NCBI GenBank assembly: GCA_036510675.1
Contig: DATCDN010000054.1
Coordinates: forward strand, 15,140 to 79,139
DNA from: JAATGI01 sp036510675
GTDB lineage: Bacteria > Pseudomonadota > Alphaproteobacteria > ATCC43930 > CGMCC-115725
Reading direction: 5' to 3'
DNA: 64,000 bases
Shown: positions 33,889 to 43,733 of the stretch, in pieces
Layout of the letters: every line of letters begins with the position of its first letter
Numbering within the stretch: position 1 is the first letter of the stretch
Notes under the pieces: model-generated
The model's input: the letters and a program-made list of their open reading frames with translations, nothing else
What the model was told of the DNA's origin: nothing
Databases searched by the model: none
Program-made: the position numbers and the translations under genes

Positions 33889-34347
33889 CTATTCCGCGAG
33901 CCGCGTTTCAATCCGCACTTCGGATGTCAGGGTGCGGTGCACCGGACACATATTCGCGATCTCCAGCAGGCGCTGGCGCTGCGCGTCATCGAGCGCTCCA
34001 TGCAGTTCGATATTGCGCTCGATACGGTCGAGCTTACCCTCCTTGGTTTCACAACCCGCGCAATCCTCGGCATGGATTTTGTCATGGCGTAGCCGCACGA
34101 CCACGCGCTCCAGCGGCCAGTGCTGGCGTTCGGCATAGAGCCGCAATGTCATCGAGGTGCAGGCGCCGAGGGCCATCAGCAGCAATTCATAGGGATTGGG
34201 GCCGCTATCGGTGCCGCCGGACGCGGTCGGCTCGTCCGCCAGAAGCCGGTGCCGACCGTCGAGCAGCGCCTGGTTGAAGCGCCCTTCGCCGCTTTCCGCC
34301 ACCACCACGGTACCGGCGACGACAGGCGGGTCGAGCAGAGCGGCCAT
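33889..34347 (-). CDS. OsmC-family peroxide-reductase-like protein
   Basis: A 152-residue OsmC/Ohr-fold protein from ATG 34347, preceded by AGGGAG. The two redox cysteines are in the expected contexts LMALGACTSMTLRLYAE and IANMCPVHRTL. A third motif, DCAGCETKEGKLD, adds a CxxC in the middle that is not part of the usual OsmC core. Family members reduce organic hydroperoxides. It is convergent with rplI and divergent from the aldo/keto reductase. Confidence 0.87.
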   Translation of the reverse strand: MAALLDPPVVAGTVVVAESGEGRFNQALLDGRHRLLADEPTASGGTDSGPNPYELLLMALGACTSMTLRLYAERQHWPLERVVVRLRHDKIHAEDCAGCETKEGKLDRIERNIELHGALDDAQRQRLLEIANMCPVHRTLTSEVRIETRLAE

Positions 34348-34434
34348 GGCGATCTCCCTCAGCGCAAGATTGGTCTCTATCCTTACCCCAGGTCCGGGTA
34401 AAATCATCCCCTATCCTGGCGCGAGGAGATGGCG

Positions 34435-35265
34435 ATGCGGAACCTGACCCTGCCCGACGGCACGACGATTCCGGCCCTGGGACTAGGCACCTGGGGGCTG
34501 GGCGAGCGCGATACGCGCGGCGCGGATGTGATGGCGGCCTTGCGCCTCGGCCTCGATCTGGGCATGTCGCTGATCGACACCGCCGAGATGTATGCCGATG
34601 GCGGCGCCGAGGAACTGGTTGGCGCGGCGATCGCCGGCCGGCGCGACGGTGTCTTCCTGGTCAGCAAGGTCTATCCCCACAATGCAGGCGGCAAGAAGCT
34701 GGCGGCTGCCTGCGAGCGCAGCCTGAAGCGGCTCGGCACCGACCGGCTCGATCTCTATCTGCTGCACTGGCGCGGCGACGTGCCGCTGGCCGAGACGGTC
34801 GCCGGGTTCGAGGCGCTGCGTGACGCCGGCAAGATTCTGCGTTGGGGCGTCAGCAATTTCGACACCGGCGACATGAATGCGCTGTGGCGCGTGCCGGGCG
34901 GCGATGCCTGTGCCGCCAACCAGGTGCTCTATAATTTGTCGCGCCGGGGCATCGAGCCCGAGCTGATGCCCTGGTGCCAGACGTATCATTTGCCGATCAT
35001 GGCCTATTCGCCGATCGAACAGGGACGCATCCTCGATGATCCCACCCTCATCCGTATCGCCGCCGCGCGCGGCGGCAGCCCGGCGCGGATCGCGCTCGCC
35101 TGGCTGTTGCGGCAAAGCGACGTGATCGTCATTCCGAAGGCGGCCGATCCCGCGCACGTCCGGGACAATCGGGCGGCGCTCGACCTTGAGCTTTCCGCCA
35201 CGGAATTGGCGGCGCTGGACCGTGCCTTTCCCCGCCCCGATCGCGGCCGGCTCGACATGCTCTGA
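34435..35265 (+). CDS. Aldo/keto reductase
   Basis: A 276-residue NADPH-dependent TIM-barrel reductase. The catalytic D-Y-K-H set is visible: SLIDTAEMYADGG (Asp and Tyr), FLVSKVYP (Lys) and LYLLHWRG (His). The C-terminal coenzyme-binding stretch VIPKAADPAHVRDN is also present. ATG 34435 is preferred to 34429 because GAGGAG is eight bases away rather than two. Substrate is unknown; the neighbouring OsmC-type gene suggests a detoxification setting, by inference. Confidence 0.9.
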   Translation: MRNLTLPDGTTIPALGLGTWGLGERDTRGADVMAALRLGLDLGMSLIDTAEMYADGGAEELVGAAIAGRRDGVFLVSKVYPHNAGGKKLAAACERSLKRLGTDRLDLYLLHWRGDVPLAETVAGFEALRDAGKILRWGVSNFDTGDMNALWRVPGGDACAANQVLYNLSRRGIEPELMPWCQTYHLPIMAYSPIEQGRILDDPTLIRIAAARGGSPARIALAWLLRQSDVIVIPKAADPAHVRDNRAALDLELSATELAALDRAFPRPDRGRLDML

Positions 35266-35292
35266 GCGCCCGATGTTTGACACCTAAAGTAT

Positions 35293-35321
35293 TTGAGTTC
35301 ACGCTGCCACGCTCTTAAATA
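35293..35321 (+). promoter_or_regulatory. Promoter of the exported VOC protein
   Basis: TTGAGT (35293-35298), 17-base spacer, TAAATA (35316-35321), in an AT-rich patch, followed by GGGGGAGG and the ATG at 35345. Confidence 0.4.
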
Positions 35322-35344
35322 AATAATCGGGGGAGGATAGCGAT

Positions 35345-35944
35345 ATGGACCGAAAGAATTTTCTGCGCGGCGGCGTTGTGGCCTTGGCCATGCTCGTTGC
35401 CGCGCCTAGCGCCTTCGCGAACGGCATTCCGACCATGGCCGGCGTCGATCATGTCGGCATGACGGTGCCGACGCTGAAGGAGGGCATCGACTTCTTCACC
35501 AAAGTCCTCGGTTGCGAATACGTCTACACCGCCGGCCCGTTCGCCGATCCCAAGGGATCATGGATGGAAACCAATCTCGGCGTCGACGCCAAGGCATCGA
35601 CCATGCTGGCGATGGTGCGCTGTGGCCCGACCCAGAATATCGAATTGTTCGAATACACCACCCACGATCAGGTCAAGACGCCGCTGAAGAACAGCGATGT
35701 CGGCGGCTTCCATCTCGCCTTCTATGTCTCCGATCTGCCGAAGGCCGTCGCCTATTTGAAAACCATCCCGGGCGTCAAGGTCCTGGGCGATCCAACCCCG
35801 GTCTCCGGCCAGCCGAACGGCGGCGAAACCTTCGTCTATTTCAAGACGCCGTGGGGCGCGAATATGGAGCTTCTGACCTATCCCAAGGGCCTCGACTACG
35901 AGAAATCGACGGACAAGCGTCTCTATGGCGTGATGAAGCAATAG
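35345..35944 (+). CDS. Exported VOC (glyoxalase-fold) protein
   Basis: A 199-residue protein with a Sec-type signal peptide (about residues 1-25, ending APSAFA-N). The mature part is a VOC metalloenzyme fold: VDHVGMTVPTLKEGIDFFTKVLG, IELFEYTT, GGFHLAFYVSDLPKAVAYLK and FKTPWGANMELLTYP. Candidate metal ligands are the histidine in VDHVG, the glutamate in IELFEY, the histidine in GFHLAF and the glutamate in NMELLT. Most VOC proteins are cytoplasmic, so export is notable. The reaction is unknown. Confidence 0.8.
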   Translation: MDRKNFLRGGVVALAMLVAAPSAFANGIPTMAGVDHVGMTVPTLKEGIDFFTKVLGCEYVYTAGPFADPKGSWMETNLGVDAKASTMLAMVRCGPTQNIELFEYTTHDQVKTPLKNSDVGGFHLAFYVSDLPKAVAYLKTIPGVKVLGDPTPVSGQPNGGETFVYFKTPWGANMELLTYPKGLDYEKSTDKRLYGVMKQ

Positions 35945-36039
35945 CGCGGCGCCGCCACCCTTGCCGACGGTGACGGTTGGCCTTGTTTTGTGCCCCGCCC
36001 CTGTCGGATATTGGGCCTTGAAGGAAAAGGGGCGGCGCG

Positions 36040-37281
36040 ATGTTGTTAGGATTTCTGCTTCGGCATCTGGTGACCAAGGGGACCCTGCGCGTCATTGACG
36101 CGCAGGGCGTCACCCATGCTTTTTCGGGAGATTTGGCCGGTCCGACCATAACCATCCGGCTGCACGATAAGGCGCTGGAACGAAAGCTGTTCTTCAATCC
36201 CCGACTCTATCTGGGTGAAGCCTATATGGATGGCAGCCTGACCATCGAGGATGGCGACGCCTTCGATCTCCTCATGTTCACCAGCGAGAATCAGGCGCTG
36301 GCGCCGCCCAGCATCGTGACGCCGCTCCATGCCGGCTTCGGCCACGCGCTGGGCGTGTTTCAGCAATATAATCCGGTCGGCAAGTCGCGGAAAAACGTCG
36401 CGCATCATTACGATCTGTCGGACACGCTCTACGATCTGTTCCTCGATACCGACCGGCAATATTCCTGCGCCTATTGGCCGATCAACGAGATCTCGCTGGA
36501 GGAGGCGCAGGCCAACAAGAAGCGGCATCTCGCCGCCAAACTGCTGTTGCAGCCGGGGCAGCGGGTCCTGGACATTGGCTGCGGCTGGGGCGGCCTCGCC
36601 ATCTACCTCGCCAAGGAGGCCAATGTTTCGGTCACCGGCCTCACCCTCTCGATCGAACAGTTGAAGGTCGCGGAGCGCCGCGCCGCCGCGGCGGGCGTCG
36701 CCGATCGTGTCAAATTCGTGCTGCGCGACTATCGCGAGGAAGCGGGCACCTATGACCGCATCGTCTCGGTCGGCATGTTCGAGCATGTCGGCGTGCCGCA
36801 TTACCATGCGTTCTTCCGCAAGGTGAAGGGCTTGCTGGCCGCGGACGGCGTCGCACTGGTGCATTCGATCGGCCGCATGGACGGGCCGGCGACCACCAAT
36901 TCCTGGCTGCGCAAATATATCTTTCCCGGCGGCTATTCGCCGTCGCTGTCCGAGGTGGTGCCGGTGGTCGAGAAGGTCGGCATGTGGATCACCGACATCG
37001 AAATCCTGCGCCTCCACTATGCCGAGACGCTGAAGGAATGGCGCGCGCGGTTCCTGGCGAATCGCGAACGCATCAGGACGCTCTACGACGAGCGCTTCTG
37101 CCGGATGTGGGAATTCTATCTCGCCGGGTCGGAGGTCGCGTTCCGCTGGGGCGGGCATTTGAATTTCCAGATGCAATTGGCAAAGACCGTCGACGCCGTG
37201 CCGCTGACCCGCGACTACATCACTCTATGGGAGCATAGCCACGCGCCGCCGATTCCGGAGCGGGTCGAGCGCGCGGCGTGA
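36040..37281 (+). CDS. cfa: Cyclopropane-fatty-acyl-phospholipid synthase
   Basis: A 413-residue SAM-dependent methyltransferase of the CFA synthase family. The N-terminal domain runs to about residue 110; the SAM motif VLDIGCGWGGLAIYLA is near residue 180. YDRIVSVGMFEHVG and the later WEFYLAGSE are family features. It methylenates unsaturated acyl chains of membrane lipids, usually in stationary phase or under acid stress. ATG 36040 follows a GGGGCGGC purine-poor stretch, so the ribosome site is not strong. Confidence 0.93.
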   Translation: MLLGFLLRHLVTKGTLRVIDAQGVTHAFSGDLAGPTITIRLHDKALERKLFFNPRLYLGEAYMDGSLTIEDGDAFDLLMFTSENQALAPPSIVTPLHAGFGHALGVFQQYNPVGKSRKNVAHHYDLSDTLYDLFLDTDRQYSCAYWPINEISLEEAQANKKRHLAAKLLLQPGQRVLDIGCGWGGLAIYLAKEANVSVTGLTLSIEQLKVAERRAAAAGVADRVKFVLRDYREEAGTYDRIVSVGMFEHVGVPHYHAFFRKVKGLLAADGVALVHSIGRMDGPATTNSWLRKYIFPGGYSPSLSEVVPVVEKVGMWITDIEILRLHYAETLKEWRARFLANRERIRTLYDERFCRMWEFYLAGSEVAFRWGGHLNFQMQLAKTVDAVPLTRDYITLWEHSHAPPIPERVERAA

Positions 37282-37289
37282 GAGGGGCA

Positions 37290-37312
37290 AGCCCGGCCAA
37301 TGCAACCGGGCT
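37290..37312 (+). terminator. Hairpin after the cfa gene
   Basis: AGCCCGG (37290-37296) pairs with CCGGGCT (37306-37312) around a nine-base loop, starting nine bases after the stop. No T-run follows, so termination is uncertain. The rest of the 126-base gap to dnaB shows nothing recognisable. Confidence 0.4.
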
Positions 37313-37407
37313 AAGCTTGGCTGTCCCCGATATCCCCATTGTTATCCTCATCGGCCGAGTCGCATTAGTTAGGACTCGTCCGGGCGCGAGTTGGTAACAT
37401 CCCCCTT

Positions 37408-38934
37408 ATGGTGGATGCCGTGCCTTCGAACGTGACGCCGCTGCGCGACAGCGATCTGATTTACCGCTCCCCGCCTCGGAATATCGAGGCCGAGCAGGCC
37501 CTGCTCGGTGCCATGCTGGTCAACAACGAGGCGTATCGGCGAGTCGCGGAATTTCTGCTGCCCGAGCATTTCGCCGAGCCGGTGCATCAACGCGTCTATG
37601 CCGCGATCCGCACGCTGATCGAGCGCGCGCAGATCGCCAATCCGGTCACGCTGAAGAATCTCTTCGACCAGGATGGCGCCTTGACCGAGATCGGCGGCGC
37701 GCAATATCTCGCCCGCCTCGCCGCCTCGGTGGTCACGATCATCAACGCCAATGATTACGGCCGCCAGATTTACGATCTCCATCTGCGCCGCCAGCTCATT
37801 TCCATCGGCGAGGATGTTGTCAACGACGCCTACGCCTACGATCTCGAGCGCGAGGCACAGGCGCAGATCGAGTCGGCGGAGAAGAAGCTGTTCGACCTCG
37901 CCACCCTCGGCGAATATGACAGCGGCTTTCAGTCGTTCCAGAAGGCGCTGACCCAGGCCGTCGTGATGGCGGAGGCCGCCTTTAAAAAGGGCGGCAAGAC
38001 CATCGGCGTCGCCACAAATTTCGCCGATCTCGACAAGAATCTCGGCGGGCTGCATCCCTCCGATCTGCTGATCCTCGCGGGCCGGCCGTCGATGGGCAAG
38101 ACCGCGCTGGCCACCAACATCGCGTTCAACGCCGCCCGCGCCTATCGCCCGGGCAAGGACCCGAACGGCCGGACCATCGCCGAGGATGGCGCGGTGGTCG
38201 GCTTCTTCTCGCTTGAAATGTCGGCCGAACAATTGGCGACGCGCGTTCTTTCGGAACAGTCGGGCGTCTCCTCGGACAAGATTCGGCGCGGCGAGGTGTC
38301 GAGCACCGATTTCGAGAAATTCGTCCGCGCCAGCCTCGAGCTCGCCGAGGTGCCGCTCTATATCGATGACACCCCGGCGCTGTCGATCACCGGGCTGCGC
38401 ACACGGGCGCGGCGGCTGCAGCGTACCCACGGGCTGGGGCTGATCGTGATCGACTATCTGCAATTGCTACGCGGCAGCGGCGATGGCGGCGGCGCCGAGA
38501 ACCGGGTGCAGGAAGTGTCTGAAATTACCCGTGGATTGAAGGCGTTGGCGAAGGAGCTTAATGTTCCAGTGCTGGCCCTGTCGCAGCTATCGCGCCAGGT
38601 CGAGTCGCGCGAGGACAAGCGGCCGATGCTGTCGGATTTGCGGGAATCGGGCTCGATCGAGCAGGATTCGGACGTCGTCATGTTCATCTTCCGCGAGGAA
38701 TATTACCTCAGCCGCGGCCAGCCCTCGCAGCGGCCGGAAGAGGCCAACGACAAATTCAATGAACGCTACGAGCGCTGGCATAAGCGGCTGCAGGAGGTGC
38801 ACGATACCGCCGAGCTGCTGATCGCCAAACAGCGCCATGGTCCGATCAACAACATCACCCTGCGCTTCGACAGCCACACCACCCGCTTCGACAATTACGT
38901 GCGCAGCGATCACAGCCCCGAAGAGCGGTTTTGA
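37408..38934 (+). CDS. dnaB: Replicative DNA helicase DnaB
   Basis: A 508-residue hexameric helicase. The N-terminal DnaG-interacting domain begins PPRNIEAEQALLGAML. The RecA core has Walker A GRPSMGKTA, VVGFFSLEMSAEQL, Walker B LIVIDYLQLL and the motif ALSQLSRQVESR. ESGSIEQDSDVVMFIFRE completes the C-terminal domain. No intein is present. It overlaps alr by four bases. The order rplI (with insertions), dnaB, alr is conserved in alphaproteobacteria. Confidence 0.97.
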   Translation: MVDAVPSNVTPLRDSDLIYRSPPRNIEAEQALLGAMLVNNEAYRRVAEFLLPEHFAEPVHQRVYAAIRTLIERAQIANPVTLKNLFDQDGALTEIGGAQYLARLAASVVTIINANDYGRQIYDLHLRRQLISIGEDVVNDAYAYDLEREAQAQIESAEKKLFDLATLGEYDSGFQSFQKALTQAVVMAEAAFKKGGKTIGVATNFADLDKNLGGLHPSDLLILAGRPSMGKTALATNIAFNAARAYRPGKDPNGRTIAEDGAVVGFFSLEMSAEQLATRVLSEQSGVSSDKIRRGEVSSTDFEKFVRASLELAEVPLYIDDTPALSITGLRTRARRLQRTHGLGLIVIDYLQLLRGSGDGGGAENRVQEVSEITRGLKALAKELNVPVLALSQLSRQVESREDKRPMLSDLRESGSIEQDSDVVMFIFREEYYLSRGQPSQRPEEANDKFNERYERWHKRLQEVHDTAELLIAKQRHGPINNITLRFDSHTTRFDNYVRSDHSPEERF

Positions 38935-40025
38935 ATCGGCAACCCGACTCTATCCTCGCCATCGATCTTGACGCCATCGCCGCGAATTGGCGTCTGCTGC
39001 GCGCGCGGCTGAAGCACGGCACCGAGGCGGCCGCGGTGGTGAAGGCCGATGCCTACGGCCTCGGCATGGCCCAGATCGCACTGCGGCTGTGGCGCGCCGA
39101 CTGCCGGCTATTCTTCGTCGCCGATACCGGCGAGGGGCTGGCGCTGCGCCGGTTGCTGCCGGACGCGCGGATCGCGGTGCTTAATGGCTTCGCCGCGGCC
39201 GAGGCGCGGGATTTCGCGCGCGGGCGCCTGATGCCGGTGCTGAACGATCTCGGCCAGATCGCGGCGTGGCGGAAGACCGGGCGCGGCGCGCCGGCCATGA
39301 TCCATTTCGATACCGGCATGTCGCGGCTCGGCCTGCCCCGCGCCGAGGCGAAGCGGCTAGCGGACACGCCGGAATTGCTCGATAGAGTTGGCGTCGTCGC
39401 CTATCTCAGCCATTTAAGCAGTGCCGGCACGCCGGGCGCCGCCACCAACCGCGTCCAGCGTGATGCCTTTCGCGCGCTGCTGGCGCGGCTGCCGCCCGCT
39501 CCGGCCAGCCTCGCCGCCAGTTCGGGTATCTTTCTGGGGCCGGCCTATCATTTCGATTTCGTCCGTCCCGGCGCCGCGCTATACGGGTGCAATCCCCGTC
39601 CGGGGCGACGCAACCCCATGAGACAAACAATTAAACTTAAAGCAAAAATCCTCCAGACGCGCGAGCTCGACGAGGGGCAGGCGGTGGGCTATGACGGCAC
39701 CTTCCGCACCACGCGCGCCGGCCGGGTCGCGACCCTCGGCATCGGCTATGCCGATGGCTGGCTGCGCTCGGCCAGCAATAAGGCCAGCGTCGGCATCGGC
39801 GGCCAGCGCGCGCCCGTCATCGGGCGCATCTCGATGGACCTTTTCACCATCGACGTGACCGGCATCGACCCCAAGCACACCCGCCCCGGCGCCTATGCCG
39901 ATCTGCTGGACGATGCCTATGGCATCGACGATTTCGCCCGCGACGCCGGCACCATTGGCTATGAGGTGCTGACCCAGCTCGGCGGCAAGCATCACCGGGT
40001 CTATCGCGGCGGCCGCGATGCTTGA
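38931..40025 (+). CDS. alr: Alanine racemase
   Basis: A 364-residue PLP fold-III racemase supplying D-alanine for peptidoglycan. The PLP lysine is in VVKADAYGLG (near residue 37) and the opposing tyrosine in GIGYADGWLR. HLSSAGTPG and the VRPGAALYGCNP stretch are family marks. The start is TTG 38931, overlapping the dnaB stop. It ends eight bases inside mlaE, so translation is probably coupled. IGRISMDLFTIDV is the C-terminal substrate-pocket piece. Confidence 0.94.
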   Translation: MNRQPDSILAIDLDAIAANWRLLRARLKHGTEAAAVVKADAYGLGMAQIALRLWRADCRLFFVADTGEGLALRRLLPDARIAVLNGFAAAEARDFARGRLMPVLNDLGQIAAWRKTGRGAPAMIHFDTGMSRLGLPRAEAKRLADTPELLDRVGVVAYLSHLSSAGTPGAATNRVQRDAFRALLARLPPAPASLAASSGIFLGPAYHFDFVRPGAALYGCNPRPGRRNPMRQTIKLKAKILQTRELDEGQAVGYDGTFRTTRAGRVATLGIGYADGWLRSASNKASVGIGGQRAPVIGRISMDLFTIDVTGIDPKHTRPGAYADLLDDAYGIDDFARDAGTIGYEVLTQLGGKHHRVYRGGRDA

Positions 40026-40791
40026 TTTTCTCGCCAGCGTCGGCCGCATTTTCATCCTGTTCCTCCAGGCGGCGGGGCGCCTGGCGCTGTTCGCCATCGT
40101 CGGCATCTCCCACTGTTTCCGCCCGCCCTTCTACCCACGGCTGATCGGGCGTCAGCTCATCGACATGGGCTATTATTCGCTACCCGTCGTGGGGCTGACC
40201 GCGATCTTCACCGGCATGGTGCTGGCGCTCCAAACCCACAGCGGCTTCGCCATCGGCGCCGAGACGGCGGTCGCGACGGTGGTGGTGCTGTCGGTGACGC
40301 GAGAGCTGGGACCGGTGATCGCCGGGTTGATGGTGGCCGGGCGAATCGGCGCCGCGATCGCGGCCGAAATCGGCACCATGCGGGTCACCGATCAGATCGA
40401 CGCCCTCTCCACCCTGTCGACCAACCCTTATAAATATCTCGTCGTGCCGCGCCTGATCGCTGGCACCATCGCCCTGCCGGTGCTGGTGTTCATCGCCGAT
40501 ATCATCGGGGTGTTCGGCGGCTTTCTGGTCGCGACCTATACGCTCGATTACAATCCTGGCGGCTTCCTCGGCGCGATATGGGATACGCTCAAGACCGAGG
40601 ACATCGTGTCGGGCCTGGTCAAGTCGGCGGTATTCGGATTCATCGTCGCGCTACTCGGATGCTACCATGGTTATCATTCAAAAGGGGGCGCGCAAGGCGT
40701 CGGTGCTGCCACAACGTATGCCGTGGTATCGGCCTCGATCATGATCCTCGTTACCGATTATGTGCTGACGGCGCTGTTCTTTTCATCATGA
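40018..40791 (+). CDS. mlaE: Phospholipid ABC transporter permease MlaE
   Basis: A 257-residue permease of the MlaE/TTG2B family, with five or six membrane helices. Family sequence includes GMVLALQTHSGFAIGAETAVATVVVLSVTRELGPV and AAEIGTMRVTDQIDAL. It forms the channel of the inner-membrane Mla complex. The matching MCE protein MlaD is not adjacent; after mlaF comes radA. It overlaps alr and mlaF. Confidence 0.94.
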   Translation: MLDFLASVGRIFILFLQAAGRLALFAIVGISHCFRPPFYPRLIGRQLIDMGYYSLPVVGLTAIFTGMVLALQTHSGFAIGAETAVATVVVLSVTRELGPVIAGLMVAGRIGAAIAAEIGTMRVTDQIDALSTLSTNPYKYLVVPRLIAGTIALPVLVFIADIIGVFGGFLVATYTLDYNPGGFLGAIWDTLKTEDIVSGLVKSAVFGFIVALLGCYHGYHSKGGAQGVGAATTYAVVSASIMILVTDYVLTALFFSS

Positions 40792-41564
40792 GCGGCAAGG
40801 TCAAAATCGCCGTTCGCGGCCTCAAAAAATCCTTCGGCCGCAATCTCGTGCTCGATGGGGTGGATTTCGACGTCCATGAGGGCGAGAGCCTGGTGATCAT
40901 CGGCGGCTCGGGCACGGGCAAATCGGTCACCGTGAAATGCGTGCTCGGCCTGATGGAGCCGGATGCTGGTTCCATCCTGATCGACGGCATCGAGGCGACC
41001 CGCCTCTCCGGCAGCAAGCGGGCCCAGCTGATGCGCAAATTCGGCATGCTGTTCCAGGGCGCGGCCTTGTTCGATTCGCTGCCGGTCTGGGAAAATGTCG
41101 CATTCGGCCTGATTCAGGGCCGTGGCATGGCGCGCGCCAAGGCCAGGGACATCGCCATGCAGAAGCTCGCCGCCGTCGGTCTCGGGCCAGAGGTCGGCAT
41201 GCTCAGCCCGGCGGAACTGTCGGGCGGCATGCAGAAGCGCGTCGGCCTCGCCCGCGCCATCGCCGCCGAGCCGGAAATCATCATTTTCGACGAGCCGACC
41301 ACCGGCCTCGACCCGATCATGGCCGATGTGATCAATGATCTGATCGTCAAATGCGTGCACGATCTCGGCGCCACCGCGATCTCGATCACCCATGATATGG
41401 CCTCGACGCGGAAAATCGCCGATCGCGTCGCGATGATTTACAAAGGCCGAATCATCTGGTCGGATGCGGCCGACCGCATCGACCATTCCGGCAATGACTA
41501 TGTCGAGCAATTCATCCACGGCCGCGCCGAGGGTCCGATCCGCATGGAAGTCAGGGCACTGTAG
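40788..41564 (+). CDS. mlaF: Phospholipid ABC transporter ATPase MlaF
   Basis: A 258-residue single ABC domain. Walker A is GGSGTGKSV, the signature LSGGMQKRV and Walker B IIFDEPTTGLDP, with the switch histidine in SITHDMAS. MlaF-type details include KSVTVKCVLGLMEPDAGSI. The start at 40788 makes an ATGA overlap with mlaE. Its stop directly abuts the radA ATG at 41565. Confidence 0.95.
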   Translation: MSGKVKIAVRGLKKSFGRNLVLDGVDFDVHEGESLVIIGGSGTGKSVTVKCVLGLMEPDAGSILIDGIEATRLSGSKRAQLMRKFGMLFQGAALFDSLPVWENVAFGLIQGRGMARAKARDIAMQKLAAVGLGPEVGMLSPAELSGGMQKRVGLARAIAAEPEIIIFDEPTTGLDPIMADVINDLIVKCVHDLGATAISITHDMASTRKIADRVAMIYKGRIIWSDAADRIDHSGNDYVEQFIHGRAEGPIRMEVRAL

Positions 41565-42964
<1,400 letters not shown>

Positions 42965-42968
<4 letters not shown>

Positions 42969-43666
42969 ATACACTCGATATCGTCGTCATTCTGGTGCTG
43001 CTGCTGTCGGCGGGCTTCGCCTATATGCGCGGCTTCGTGCGCGAGCTATTGGCGATCGTCGCCTGGGTCGGCGCGGCGATCATCACGATCTACGCCTATG
43101 GCTATGCCGTGCCGTTCGCCGAGCGGTTCCTGCCCAAGGGGCCGATCGCCAATATCGCGGCCGGCGCGGCGGTATTCCTGGTGGTGCTGATCATCCTGTC
43201 GATCGTCACGGCGAGCGTCGCGGGCCGCGTGCACCAGACCGGCATGTCGTCGTTCGACCGGCTGTTCGGCTTGTTGTTCGGGCTGGTGCGGGGGGCGATT
43301 CTGCTGGCGCTCGCCTACATCGCGCTGGCCTGGTATTTGCCCCCCGACAAGCCGCGCCCCGCCTGGGTGACGCAGGCGCGCAGCCTGCCGTTGTTGCAGG
43401 CGGGTGCCAACGCCATCGAATCCTTCATTCCCTCGGCCTTGCGCGATCAGGTCAAGACCACGGCGTCGCGCAGCGGTGTCGGCGGCGGTGGCGCCGTCGC
43501 CAGCCCGGGCACCGATGCCGAAAACGCCGTGCGCGCGCTCGTGACGCCGAAGGCGCCGGCTAAACCGGAGAATCCCGCGCCCGCCTATCGGGTGCAGGAT
43601 CGCGCCGAGATGAACCGGCTGATCGACCAGCAGCAACAGCAGCAACAATCGCAAGACAAGCAATGA
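42965..43666 (+). CDS. cvpA: CvpA family membrane protein
   Basis: A 233-residue protein with about four N-terminal membrane helices (to residue 125) matching CvpA: VILVLLLSAGFAYMRGFVRELLAIVAWVGA seen in pieces near residues 7-40. A hydrophilic tail ends in a run of about nine glutamines. CvpA is linked to colicin V secretion and to envelope homeostasis in other bacteria. The start is GTG 42965. Its position just before purF is conserved across Proteobacteria. Confidence 0.9.
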
Positions 43667-43733
43667 CCGGCGAGCGCCCTGGGATGCGGCTGGAAAGCGC
43701 CGGGGCGATCCCCATATCGAGGGTGGCGGAACC

